64,000 bases of DNA from Siderastrea siderea. Its lineage: Eukaryota; Cnidaria; Anthozoa; Scleractinia; Rhizangiidae. This document shows positions 1 to 11,900 of this stretch, piece by piece. Each line of letters opens with the position of its first letter. Within the stretch, counting starts at the first letter, position 1. The stretch is taken from NCBI GenBank assembly GCA_964030785.1, contig OZ034972.1, positions 11,232,819 to 11,296,818 on the forward strand. The letters run 5' to 3'. Under the pieces are notes generated by a model, which saw only the letters and a program-made list of their open reading frames with translations, was not told where the DNA came from and did no database searches. A program made the position numbers and the translations under genes.

Positions 1-1984
1 TACGTTAATTTCCGACGAGTCGCTGATGATCGAAACAAAACGCAAACCTTCGCAAACCGTTTGCATAACTTAGCCCCCTATTCAGCCTAGTGCGAAATAT
101 CTTGACGTCACCGAATGAGGTCCCCGGAGAACGGTATGCCATTCGGTGACGTCACGAAATTTCGCGCCAAGTCGTGTGAGCGACAAGAGAACGCGCAAAC
201 GCCTGGGTACTAGGTTTATGCCATTCGATGACGTCACGAAATTTCGCGCCAAGCCATGTGAGCGAGAAGAGAACGCCTGGGTACTAGGCTGCGCTCGATT
301 GACAACGATTTTTGAACACGACCCACCATCTTTGATTTTCCAATAATAATAATGATGATGACGATGAAGAGATAAAAAGCAGTAGGGTCAGCGGCTAGCA
401 GTCGATATATTTACGGTACTTATTTACCACGTAACGAAGTCAACTTGAAAATAAGAATTGCCCATATGGAAAATAGAGTTAGAGTCGTACATGAAGAAAG
501 CCTTATCGTTACTCCGAACTACATTTCCTAGATAACTGGTTTCCGAAACATTTGATGCTCTGGCTCAAAAACTAAACGGAATAGACCTGTTCAATTTTTT
601 TTTTCAGTTTCGCCATATTGGCGGAAAAAATAGTATCTGTGCGGTGGATAATACCCGTAAAATATCAGTGGAACTTTTATGATATTGTTAATTAAACTTT
701 AAGATAGAAGGCCAAAAAATTCCTTTTTTATAAAATTTGAGGGGTGTAACAGGGTTTCACAGACCTTGACTATTGTTTTCTAGCACGGTTACTTACTTTA
801 ATTAGGATCAGTAAATTCTAAGGCCCGTTGTCTTAGGTATACAATTCATAGCTTTCTAAGAATTAAAATTTTGTGGAAATTATTTGATATTAACTTCCGG
901 TTTTACTGTATTTCGCGCCATATTTGCACTCCCACCAACAGAGTCCGCGTTCAATGACAAGAGCACGTTCCCACTCCCACTCTGTTGAAGCCCGCGCGAG
1001 GACGTATGAAGCGCCGATACTCGCACGCAACCCTCGCGCGTCTCTCTCCAGTGTTACTTGCTGTAAATCACTTTTGCATCACCCAAGGAAGCACCCACTT
1101 CACATCAGCTAAGCAATGTTTTACCACTAAATACAATTTGCTGCATCAGCGCACCTGGGAATATTTAAGTCGTAAGTTCCCAGTAAACGAGGCGCTCATG
1201 AATGTACCAGCTTGGCTTCGGGTCCACCCACGACGAAACCCCGGCAAACTCCTGGCACGCATCCACCCTCAGGAAGGGAGTGGGTGCAGGTATGTGCAGT
1301 TGTATAGGGTTTGGTTTTCGAGCCGTTTTGTCTCAAATTTGGTATACTTTTTGACCCTCAAGGTCTGAAATAGGGTAATGTTTGCGCGTTCTGGTCTGAC
1401 ATTAGGTATGGTTTCGGGAATTTGAAGCCCTTCTCAACTGTCTACACAAGCCAAAGCAGCTCCTGGACAGGTGTGAAATAGGGTATCGAATTTTGGGTGA
1501 GGTCTGAAATAGGGTAGGGAAATATCACATACTTTGGTCTGAAATAGGGTAAAGGTTTTAAGAAGTGGGCCGCACACCCCACCCAAATGGGTTGAGAATC
1601 ACTCATGGATTTCCCTGCAAACGGACTGACATTTGTCTGCGACAAAGCTAATATTAACGTTCCTTTGCGCTTTCCAAACGTTTTAACTATATTTTAATTC
1701 TGGTCTCTAAACCAGAAGGGGGAGGGAGGCTAATCTTCAAAGGGTTGGGGGAGGGTTCAGTAGAGCTTTCACGGTATTTCAACTTGAGAATTTAAACATT
1801 CTATGATCCTACAAGCTAAAGATTCTCCACATAGGAAGGGACACTATCCATAATAAGGAGCTCCTCATAATATAGATTCACTGTCCATAAAGAGAAACCC
1901 AGTTCAATTTGACACTTTACTTTTCTACCAAAACACTGGCACTCCTATGCAACCTAGAAATTCAGGATTTGCACACTTAATAGG
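1..1984. other. Intergenic, repeat-derived, no supported gene
   Basis: Contains a tandem duplication of about 82 bp (136-217 and 218-290; both units hold GACGTCACGAAATTTCGCGC and GCCTGGGTACTAGG). At about 1361-1560 there is a series of diverged copies of GTCTGAAATAGGGTA. Small open frames here (for example near 985-1368) have no recognisable domain and I do not call them genes. Confidence 0.6.
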
Positions 1985-2373
1985 CTCAATCTCCAGCCGC
2001 GAGTGTCTCAATGCGCCCGTGATTCTCGCCACCTTCACGGCTGGGCACACGGGTTTGGTTGCATGTCCGTGACGTCGTTACAATTTTAATAATTATGCAG
2101 ACAATCCACACGTCGATTGCATAAATTTTATCGGGTGTTTTTTTGTCTTGAGGAAAAGCGAAATGCGAATAGTATTCCCTGAAGCGCCTCCTAAAAGTGT
2201 GAAATGTCAAAAGAAAGACGAAATCCCGCTAAATTATGCCGCGCATTCTGCCCCGCAAATTACAGGGGGTTTGTCTCTGATTGGTCAGTCTAAACAATAA
2301 CCAAACCCGTGCGCCCAGCCGTGAAGGTGGCGAGAATCACGGGCGCATCGAGACACTCACGGCTGGAGACTGA
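1985..2373. repeat. Inverted-repeat element with arms of about 75 bp
   Basis: The arm at 1990-2065 (CGCGAGTGTCTCAATGCGCC...) reappears inverted at 2297-2372, including GGTGGCGAGAATCACGGGCG. The roughly 230-bp centre is unrelated. Looks like a non-autonomous DNA element or fold-back. Confidence 0.7.
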
Positions 2374-2480
2374 GCCCACACTCTTAAGAGCTTTTAGAAT
2401 TCTAGGGCAAAGAAAGAATTCCAGGACCCTAAACCTAACCCATCCATGGATTGTTTGTGACAAAGATGGCTTGGTTGCTA

Positions 2481-2691
2481 ACCCTTTAAGCCCCAATATT
2501 AACATCCATATTCTCCCTACTATTCTCCTTATACTTCTTATGTTACTAGTTGGGAGAATTTAATAAAAAAATCAAGACATTGGATCATTGGTGACCGTTT
2601 CCTTTATTCTCATGACCTGTATGTTTGATCAAGTACCAATACTGTAAGAAGAAATTAGATGCTTGTCACTATTGGGGCTTAAAAGGTTAAG
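2481..2691. mobile_element. MITE, about 210 bp, TIR CCTTTAAGCCCCAATA
   Basis: Ends are inverted: AACCCTTTAAGCCCCAATA at the left and TATTGGGGCTTAAAAGGTT at the right. A second copy with diverged ends lies at 59955-60168, sharing CTCATGACCTGTATGTTTGA and AGGAGAAATTAGATGCTTGT. A partial copy is at about 28441-28500 and a diverged piece at about 46447-46520. Confidence 0.8.
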
Positions 2692-2946
2692 GAAATTGTC
2701 ACTGTAAGTTGTATATACTCCGCTTTCCACCTAACTTGTTCAGAACAATAGAGGTGTTTTCCAGGATTACAAAGAAAAAATTTTCAGGAGTTTTTCTGGG
2801 GCCCTGGAAGGAAATTTTAAATTTCCGAGAGTCTAGGAATTCCAGGAACAGTATGAAACCTGGATATTTTTTTAGGCAAGATAGCAGAAATCATGGAGAA
2901 GGGAGACAACTACATCCTAACAAAATATGGCATAATGTGATAGTTG

Positions 2947-5900
2947 TCAGCTATTAAGTAAAGATTCCACAGCTCTTTCTGCATTCCAGTTATGTGTTGA
3001 CAGGGCAACTAGACTTTGGTTCTGTGGAAAAAAAAGTAATAAACCTATTAACTTACTCAGATAATTTTATTTGACTGCATGCATGTTCCATCAGACAGCA
3101 TTTTGAAATAATCACCACAAATGATAAGTTTGTGTAAAGGATGTTATGGCTGCACCCGTAAACTTTGACACCCGTAAACTTCCTATCTATCTTCCGGATT
3201 TCTACAAAGAATGCCTTGAGGCATGGTCTGATTTGAACGCAACAAACGTGGTTTCCTATGACGATGTTGTGAATCAAACAATATGGAACAATAAGCATAT
3301 TCTTATTGAAAAAAAGTCGTGTTTCATGAAGCATTTGATCGATCACGGAATCATCAAAATAAGAGACCTAATATCTAATACTGGCAGGTTTCTCGAAAGT
3401 GAAAAGATTGTGCACTTGCAATTATCTCCTAGTCATTATTTCAAAGTAATGGAGATCATCAATGCTATTCCCAACGAATGGAGACTAATTATCAAACAAA
3501 GACAACAGCACGTTTATTCTCCTTCAAATGAGACTATTCAAATTAACATAGATGGCGTTAATGTTGATCTATTGAAAGTTACATCTAAAATGATTTACAA
3601 TGAATTCAAATGTAAAAAACAAACTACGCCTTCCGCTCAAATAAAACTAAATAAAAAATACCCCGAACTCTCTGTGGAGTGGAAAAAGATCTACTCTCTA
3701 CCCTTTACTGTTACAACCGAAACAAAAATTAGAGAATTTCAGTACAAACTGTTAAATAACATTGTATTTACAAATGACAAACTATTTAGATTTAGAATGA
3801 TTGATTCGCCATTTTGCGCCTTCTGTCAAACAGATGTTGAATCCCTTGAGCACTTATTTTTCCATTGCAATGTAACAAAAACATTCTGGAATTTGCTCTC
3901 TTCTTGGCTAATTAAACAAAAGATAATTACAACTTCCTTAACATTAGAAAATGTCCTCTTCGGAGATTTTTAATGTCATAGAAGACTTTCTTATTTTAAA
4001 TCATCTTTTATTATTAGCTAAATTCTACATCTATAGGTCAGTAAATTAGACATTATACATCCATCTCTAAATGTCTTCATAGCGAAGATTAGGGCAAATT
4101 TCCAGATGGAGCAAAATATTGCTTCTAAAAATAATAAACTTGACAAACATTACAAAAAATGGAACAAAGTAATACCCGGTTTCACTTAATTGAGAGCTTT
4201 TTTCTGTGTGATCGAGAATGTGGATATTTACTCTATTTGTCTTCTCCCTGCTTGTTTTTTTTGTTATTCTTTTTCATGTTTTTTTTTATGTAAAGCTGTA
4301 AATACACTGTATGCATATTATTGTAAGTGTTTGTTTTTTTTGTTTTTTTTTTATGTAAAACTGTAAATATGCATATTATTGTAAGTGTTATTCTTTGTTT
4401 GTACTCTTTGTTAAAACATATAATAAAGATTAAGAAAATACAAAAAAAAAATGTTATGGCTGCACATAGAGTTTCCTTTTTCTGGTGTGACAGTTAATTC
4501 TCCCAGTTGCCACAATATAACCACTTTAATATGAATCGCGACATTTAAACTACTTACTCCTGATTTTTATCAGGCAGTGGAGTTGACTGGTTGTGTACCA
4601 CTACAATTACGTAGCACAAATTAAAAAAAATAAATAGAAAAATTCATTTATATTGTGCATATCCCACATGAATATGTTCACATACGCATTACATACATGA
4701 ATATCAACTGGACGAATTTGGAAATGTTGGTTTTTGAGGAGAGGGGAAAACTGGAGTTCCTGGAAAAAACCTTTCAGAGCAAAAACAGGATAACCAACAA
4801 CAAACTCAACCCACATATGATGCCAAGTCCGGGAGTCGAACCTGGGCCACATTGTTGCTGTAGCACCATTGTTGTTAGTGACAGGCACATTTTTATCCTC
4901 ACTATTGTTGTTGATCATAAGGATTTCGATCCTTTTTGTGCTCGTTAGACACTTTGATCATCATGAAATACACTGTAGTGGCTGTTACTATCAGAAATAT
5001 GTGTACATGTTAAAAATTCAAGCAGTCAGAAATAAAAAAATATACCAACCTTAGTAAAACCCATTGAGGTTAACCGTGAGATTTTCTGTTCACAATCCTG
5101 GTCATTTGAGGAAGGAGCTAAAACAAATAAAGTCAGAAATATATTAAGTGGAATGAACTTTAAAAGTTCAAACTCGCTCAATTTTGTTTTTACCTCCAGC
5201 ATATACCTCTGCCCAGTGTTTGGCTGTTCTCCTGTAGATTTCAGGGTTTTCTTTATACTGTAAAAAAATCATAATAAATAAATAAATAAATACAGTGCAA
5301 ACCCTAACATAACGAACCCCGTTATGGCAGAGTCCTTGGTATAATTAACAATTGATGCATAAAGCGGAGGTGACTAGTGGCGGATATTTGCCGAGCGGCA
5401 AAGCGGCAGGATAAATATCTACCACTCTTCACAGACACTGATGAATACCTGGTAATTGTTATAGTATATACCAAACTAGTGGATAGCCAGCACGAAATAG
5501 TTCCTTTTTCCTGAGAAACGAGGGAAAACTCACCCACAAAACCTAGAATAATGCCAGAGGGTGAATGGCAGATACCATCCCAAGTTTAAGTAGCCAATCA
5601 GAGCATGTGAATACTATTCATTGGTTTTGTATTTACTAACAAAAGATTTTTTTCAGCCCAGGCTGAAAAAAATTGTAAAATGTCTGGAACAAAACCCTGA
5701 TATAATGAGGCCCATAATGATGAAATTTCAATCGTAATGAACACAACGCTGGAACCCAAACTGAAAATCTACCATGATATAAGAAATAATTGTCATCAAG
5801 TGAGTGAAAATGACTATGAAACAGCTCACTTGAGATAGAAATCCTTTAATCCTAGTTTATTCCATCATTAAAAGGATCTTCCAAATCAAAACCCCCAGAT

Positions 5901-8900
5901 ATTGTCCCAACATACTGTAACAGCTCTGGATTCTCAAAAGTAATATCCAATAAAATGAATAGCAGTCGGTACAGAGAACTGCTATCTCCATCTTAGACTT
6001 AGACTGTGTGATTAGTGTTCCAGGACTCAACCTATGGATCAAAGAGCTTGGTCTTGGCGTTTCAGGTGTGTCACATCTACAAACTGCTGGATATATTTAC
6101 TGTATTTTCTGGTACCTGTTGTGCGACAACGGCATCTTGCGGGTCATCTGGCTCAGCAGCAGAAAGCAGCGCCTGGTGAGATCAACAATGACCACAATAG
6201 TATTCCTAAGTAATTTATAATCGATTTTCTCTCCACATAAAATGATGAACTTTATAGTGAAAACTTGAATGGTGTACACTTCTGGATATTGAAACCAGTG
6301 TCTATAGTTAAAGAACGTCACAATGTGAGACTTGACATATCGATCTCAGAGTTGAAATTCACACTATTGTAGAAGTTATTTACTTTCCATACATTTTCTT
6401 CAATAGCATTCTATTTTGTGCATAAATTGTAATTCCTTAAGTCAGGATTATCTCTGATGCTTGAAAAAACTACTTCATTTCCCTGGAGTTTAAGAGATTC
6501 TTCTTTCCTGTTCACAGTTTGGGACTGACCCAAGCTATGCATGTGCAATGACGATTTAATTTAAATCAGGTGTTCACCCTTGTGCATTTGACCATCTACA
6601 CGTAAGAGGAACAAAAGCTTCCAATTTACAACTTATTACAAAACACTGTCCTAAGCTATTCCTTAGCAATGACTGTAGTTCTTCAGTAAAGACTACCCCG
6701 CTTAACGTTTCTTATAAATTTTGAGGATGCAAGACCAACTGACCTGTATTGATAACAACACAGTGCGTAGCGTCATTGCTGCAGCCCTGAAAATAGGATT
6801 TTACCAAATTAACTACCTTTCGATATACATTACTCAGTGATCCATATTAGCAGTCCCCAGGTTTTCCAAGACGACTTTAAATAAAATTCTTTGGATGAGA
6901 GTTATATTAACTCAAAAAGTCATCCAGCAGACAAGTAAATCTTGAAGAGCATTTCATATTCTTTTGATGAGCATTGGCCAATGATTGAGGTATCTGTATT
7001 TCAATTTCCAGTAACCATTCAGTGATTCCATACCTTAGTAAACAGAGGATTAATACATGTATTTGTAGACTTCATTTATTGCACAACATCTTATGTGGTG
7101 TCTTTCACAATTGAAATGTTTGCAGGCTCAAGTTTATGTTCTCTACTGCTTATCTACTGCAACAACATGCTAACAAGAAAACTCTCTTTTCCACATGTGA
7201 GTTTCACAATTGTGAAAGGGCAAGCAAAATTTAGCCAGGGCATTTAGTATGTTTTCTGACATACCATAAACACCGGCGTATAAGCCGCACCTTTTTTACC
7301 CTAAAACTTCGCTCAAAATCGGGGGTGCGGCTTATCTGCGAGAACATCTGGAAAAAAAATCTGTAATTTTCCATGAATCATCCTCAAAACACCAAAATAA
7401 AGTCAAAACGGTACCACGCTATCTTCGAGAACTCGCGTGGTAAAATTGGCCCACCGTTTCTCCGTTGTTGACAACTTTGATGGCAAATTTGTCAAAGCAA
7501 TTATCGAACTCCCTTTCACAGGCGAGGTTGTTACCAATGGATGGCTTCCAAATATCCTCGTAAACATGGAACAGTGATCGATGAAAGCCGGGGATGGAAG
7601 CAACGAACAGCTGAAGAAATCGCTAAAATTTGCTTTGCGAATGAATGAAGCGACAACACTTGTCACCAGTTTGCTCTCCTCTCATCAAATGCCTGGCTAC
7701 TAAGCCAAGATACGCAACCAACCGAACGGCCAAACGAATTCGCACTCGAATAGTCCCTGAATAGCTTTAACTGAAAAAATGCTGGGGAAAAGTTCATCGG
7801 GGAAAGCGGTCTTGTGTTCAAGTACGTTTACATACCATTTTGATACTTGTTACAAGGACTAAAATGCGTGTTTGAGTCTTATCCAGACTACAAATTGAAT
7901 CACCGAGCCATAGTGAAAAGGACTTCCAGCCATTAAGCTTATGTTCATTTAAGTTCTTAATAAGCTTAAATGAAATGACGCGGCTATTAATTTTTGACAA
8001 AAATTTTTTTTCCAAATCTTGCGCTTCTAAACTCGGGGTGCGGCTTATCTGCGAGTGCGGCTTATACGCCGGTGTTTACGGTAAATGGCCAGCTGACAAG
8101 TTTGAAAAAACTTAAAATGGAATGGAGATAGACTACTCAAGTATGCTTACTCAAATAGTTGAATACAAAGCTGTGGCAATCAATAATGGCCACATCTGTT
8201 TCTGTGCTTCGATGTGGAAAAACAACTAAGATTAAAAAATCACGTTGCATATTTCATTATGGCAAAGTTGCACACGAGCCAAGGAGGCCGACATGGCCGG
8301 AGCTTAAGTTTCTGAAGCAAGTGGCAACTGGAGTATTGCTACTCCCCCCTGGATGGGTGCACTGCAGGGTTACCCCCAGCAATACATGTATGTTGCCAGT
8401 ACCCATTTTATACACCTGGGTGGAGAGAGACAACGTCAGGTAAAGTTTCTTGTCTAACGAAACAATATAGAAATAAATAATTATTGTTCCCATACCATTG
8501 ATCTTTCAAGATGTCCAAACATATTGCTCCTGTGACTGAACTAATATTTGGATGCCAGATCTTAGTCAAGAAATTCACCTTGAACAATAAAATCACAGTA
8601 ACTGTTAATGATCCAAGGAGGATGGGAAGCCCTCTAGAGAAATAATAATAACAACAAATTTTGAACATTACAAAAGTCAATGGAATACTAATTATTGCAA
8701 AATTTTAACCTTCAACTGTTCCTTTTCAAAATTCAAGAATTTGGCATTACGAATTTCCACTGGAAGAGAATTAAATATGATGGAAACCAGGGTATGCATC
8801 TTCAAATAATGGACAGTTTTGAATTTAACAGAAGAAAGAACCAAAAGGAAAGCCATAAAGTACTGGTAGTGTGCAATGTAAGAATTGTGATCCATTTGGG

Positions 8901-11900
8901 ATAAAAACTTTCTTCACAAAAAAAATAACAGCATTTATGTTTTTTGCACTCACACCACACATTGACGCCATTGAATGGAATAGATTTTGCAATAAAAGTT
9001 AACGCAAGTAACGAACGATGTTTTGACCGTTCAACAGTCATTTTCAAGTTCGGTGTTAGAATAAAATTACATGTGTAAATATAGTAAAAGCGCTAAAAAT
9101 ATGTACATACAAACAATAGACAATAAGAATAAAAGGCTAAAAGTGGCTAAAAAATAACTTTGTGCAAATGCATGCATAGCTGTAAAAGATATAATTAAAA
9201 GCGTATAAGGCGATGGGAATAAGAACATTAAAATACCTAAAAATACCTAAAAATAACTAAACAAATAAAGCAAAAAGCAGCCAACTCAGTACGCAGACAA
9301 CTAAGTGATCTCAGCCGAAAGATAAACACCGAGATCCGTCCTGTTTACACCAGCAGAAAGATCAAAGACATAATTAAAGTGAAGGAACAGAAGCCGCCCA
9401 TCGTAAACCAACAAAGCGCTGTGTATTATTTTAAATGTGATCTGTGCGATGCAGATTATGTCGGCTATTCGTGTCGGCACTTACACCAGCGCATCGAAGA
9501 ACACAAAGGATCGGCTATCGGACGTCACATTAAAGAACAACATGGAAAGGAGCCAGATAACATCGAGAAGAATTTTAAGATTTTAAGGAAGTGCCAGAGC
9601 AAGTTTGACTGATTAATTTTTGAGATGCTTTTTATTAGACTTCTCAAGCCAAAGCTCAACAAACCGAGCAAAATTATTTGTTTAGTTATTTTTAGGTATT
9701 TTTAGGTATTTTAATGTTCTTATTCCCGTCGCCTTATACGATTTTCAATCTACTTCGTCATTGGTCAAAGTCGCTACGAAGTCACGTGAGATAGCGCGCG
9801 GCAAGCAAGCAGTCAGTTTTTGCGTTCGGTTATCGAGCAGTCAGGCCGATGAAAGTTGGCCTCCGACGAGACGAAACCGCCCTTCTCGCCGATGGAAATT
9901 CAGACGAGCGAGTGGATGCTTAACAGGACAACCTCTTGCGTCTGTTGACACCGGTGTTGACCAGCTTAAACTCGAATAAGGTCGCAGTGGGCGAATCGCT
10001 CAAACGCATCCACAACGTAGACAACCACGCCGGTGCTGAGGCAGAATCTGCTGCTAAAAGGCTAAATAGTTCGCCTGAATCAGGTGTTTCTACTGAGGCA
10101 AATGACCTCTTCACTGAGGGCCAATCGGCCCAAGATAAGCTATTGAACACGACCAAGAGTCAGGACGACGTGCTTGACGATATTGCTCAATCACTAGACG
10201 AGGCCGAGGAAACCGCTGCACCGGTCTCAGAAAAGCTGGCAAACGTCGCCAATAAAAGCTGGTTACACAAACTTAGCAACGACCAGCTCAAAGCGAAGGT
10301 AGAGAAATACCATCGCCCGGTCAACTGCGGAAAGGTCGTTGTCCCTAAAGTGAACGAAGAGATTTGGAGCAAGCTCCCAAGGCCAGCACGAGGGAAAGAT
10401 CTCAAGTTTTCCCGCCTTCAGACAAATATGACTAAGGCTGGTCACATCACTGTGAAATCCACAGATTTGCTGCTAAAATTGAAAGCCAAAGTTGATAGCA
10501 CCTTTGCCGAAGAATTTAAAGAGCTTGTAGTAATGACTACAGATGCTATAGCCTTGCTAGGCCATGCTAGTTTTGAGCTTTCTCAGATTCGTCGTGAAGA
10601 CATCAAACCAAATCTTCACAAGGACTATGGTGACCTTTGCTCGGCGAACATGCCTGTGACAGAGCTCCTATTTGGCGATGAACTGCAGACACAGCTGACC
10701 CACATTCGAGCTACCAACAAGATTAGCAGCACAACAAGTTCCTCTCATCCTCCGAGGCGTACCTATTATGGTCAAAACTTCAACCAGAATGGTAAACAAC
10801 ACAACAGGCCTTTTTTATCACGAGCGCCGCCGACACAGAGTCGGCAGAACAAGGGCAAGCCATTTTACCCCCGCACGAAACGTGCCGACCAACAACAAAG
10901 GAAATAAATCCCTTTGTTGATGTATTACCAGCACTCAAGGTAAGCAAATATCGTTCACTGCTGCCATGTCTTGTGGAGTATTACAGGTTTAAGGCCAAAC
11001 ATTTTCAGGCCGGTCAGATTACTGACCACATTGAGCAATGGCGTAACCTTACTTCGGATCCAGAAATTCTGGAAACCGTAGCTGGGCAAAGCATCGAGTT
11101 TACCCAAACTCCTGTACAAATTAAACCTCCATTCCAACCAAAATGGTCCCAGGAGGAAGCAGAATTTATTGATTCCAAGATTTTTTCACTGCTCGGAAAA
11201 GGCGTAATTCAGCAGTCGAAACACGAGACGGGTGAATTTATTTCATCTGTATTTTTACGGCCGAAAAGAGATGGCTCGTATCGAATGATTTTGAACTTGA
11301 AATCGTTGAATCAGTACGTAGTTTACCACCATTTCAAAATGGACACGATTTGGACTGCTGTTGCGATGATGAAACCTGGATGCTATATGGCATCTATTGA
11401 TTTAAAAGGCGTACTTCTCCGTTTCTATTGCTAAACTGGACCGGAAATACCTGAAATTCTCCTGGCGGGGCAATTTGTACGAGTTTACATGCTTTCCTAA
11501 TGGACTAGCGTTTTGCCCCAGGAAATTCTCCAAGCTTCTTAAGCCTGTATACTCCACACTCAGACAAATGGGTCACTTATCAGTTGCCTACATTGATGAT
11601 TCATATTTGTAAGCTGATCTTTATGATCACTGTGTCCAAAATGTTATTGATACAGTTACAATGTTTGACAAATTGGGACTTGTAGTGCATCCCGAAAAAT
11701 CTGTTTTGGTTCCCACACAACGATTGGTATTTCTGGGCTTCATTTTGGACTCTATCTTGATGAGAATTTCTCTTACGCCTGAGAAGGCATGTAGAGTTAA
11801 AAATGCCTGTAAACAACTTGTGGATACAGTTCTACCTTCAATAAGACAAGTAGCACAGGTCTTAGGTCTTCTCACATCCAGCTTCTCTGGTGTAATGTAT

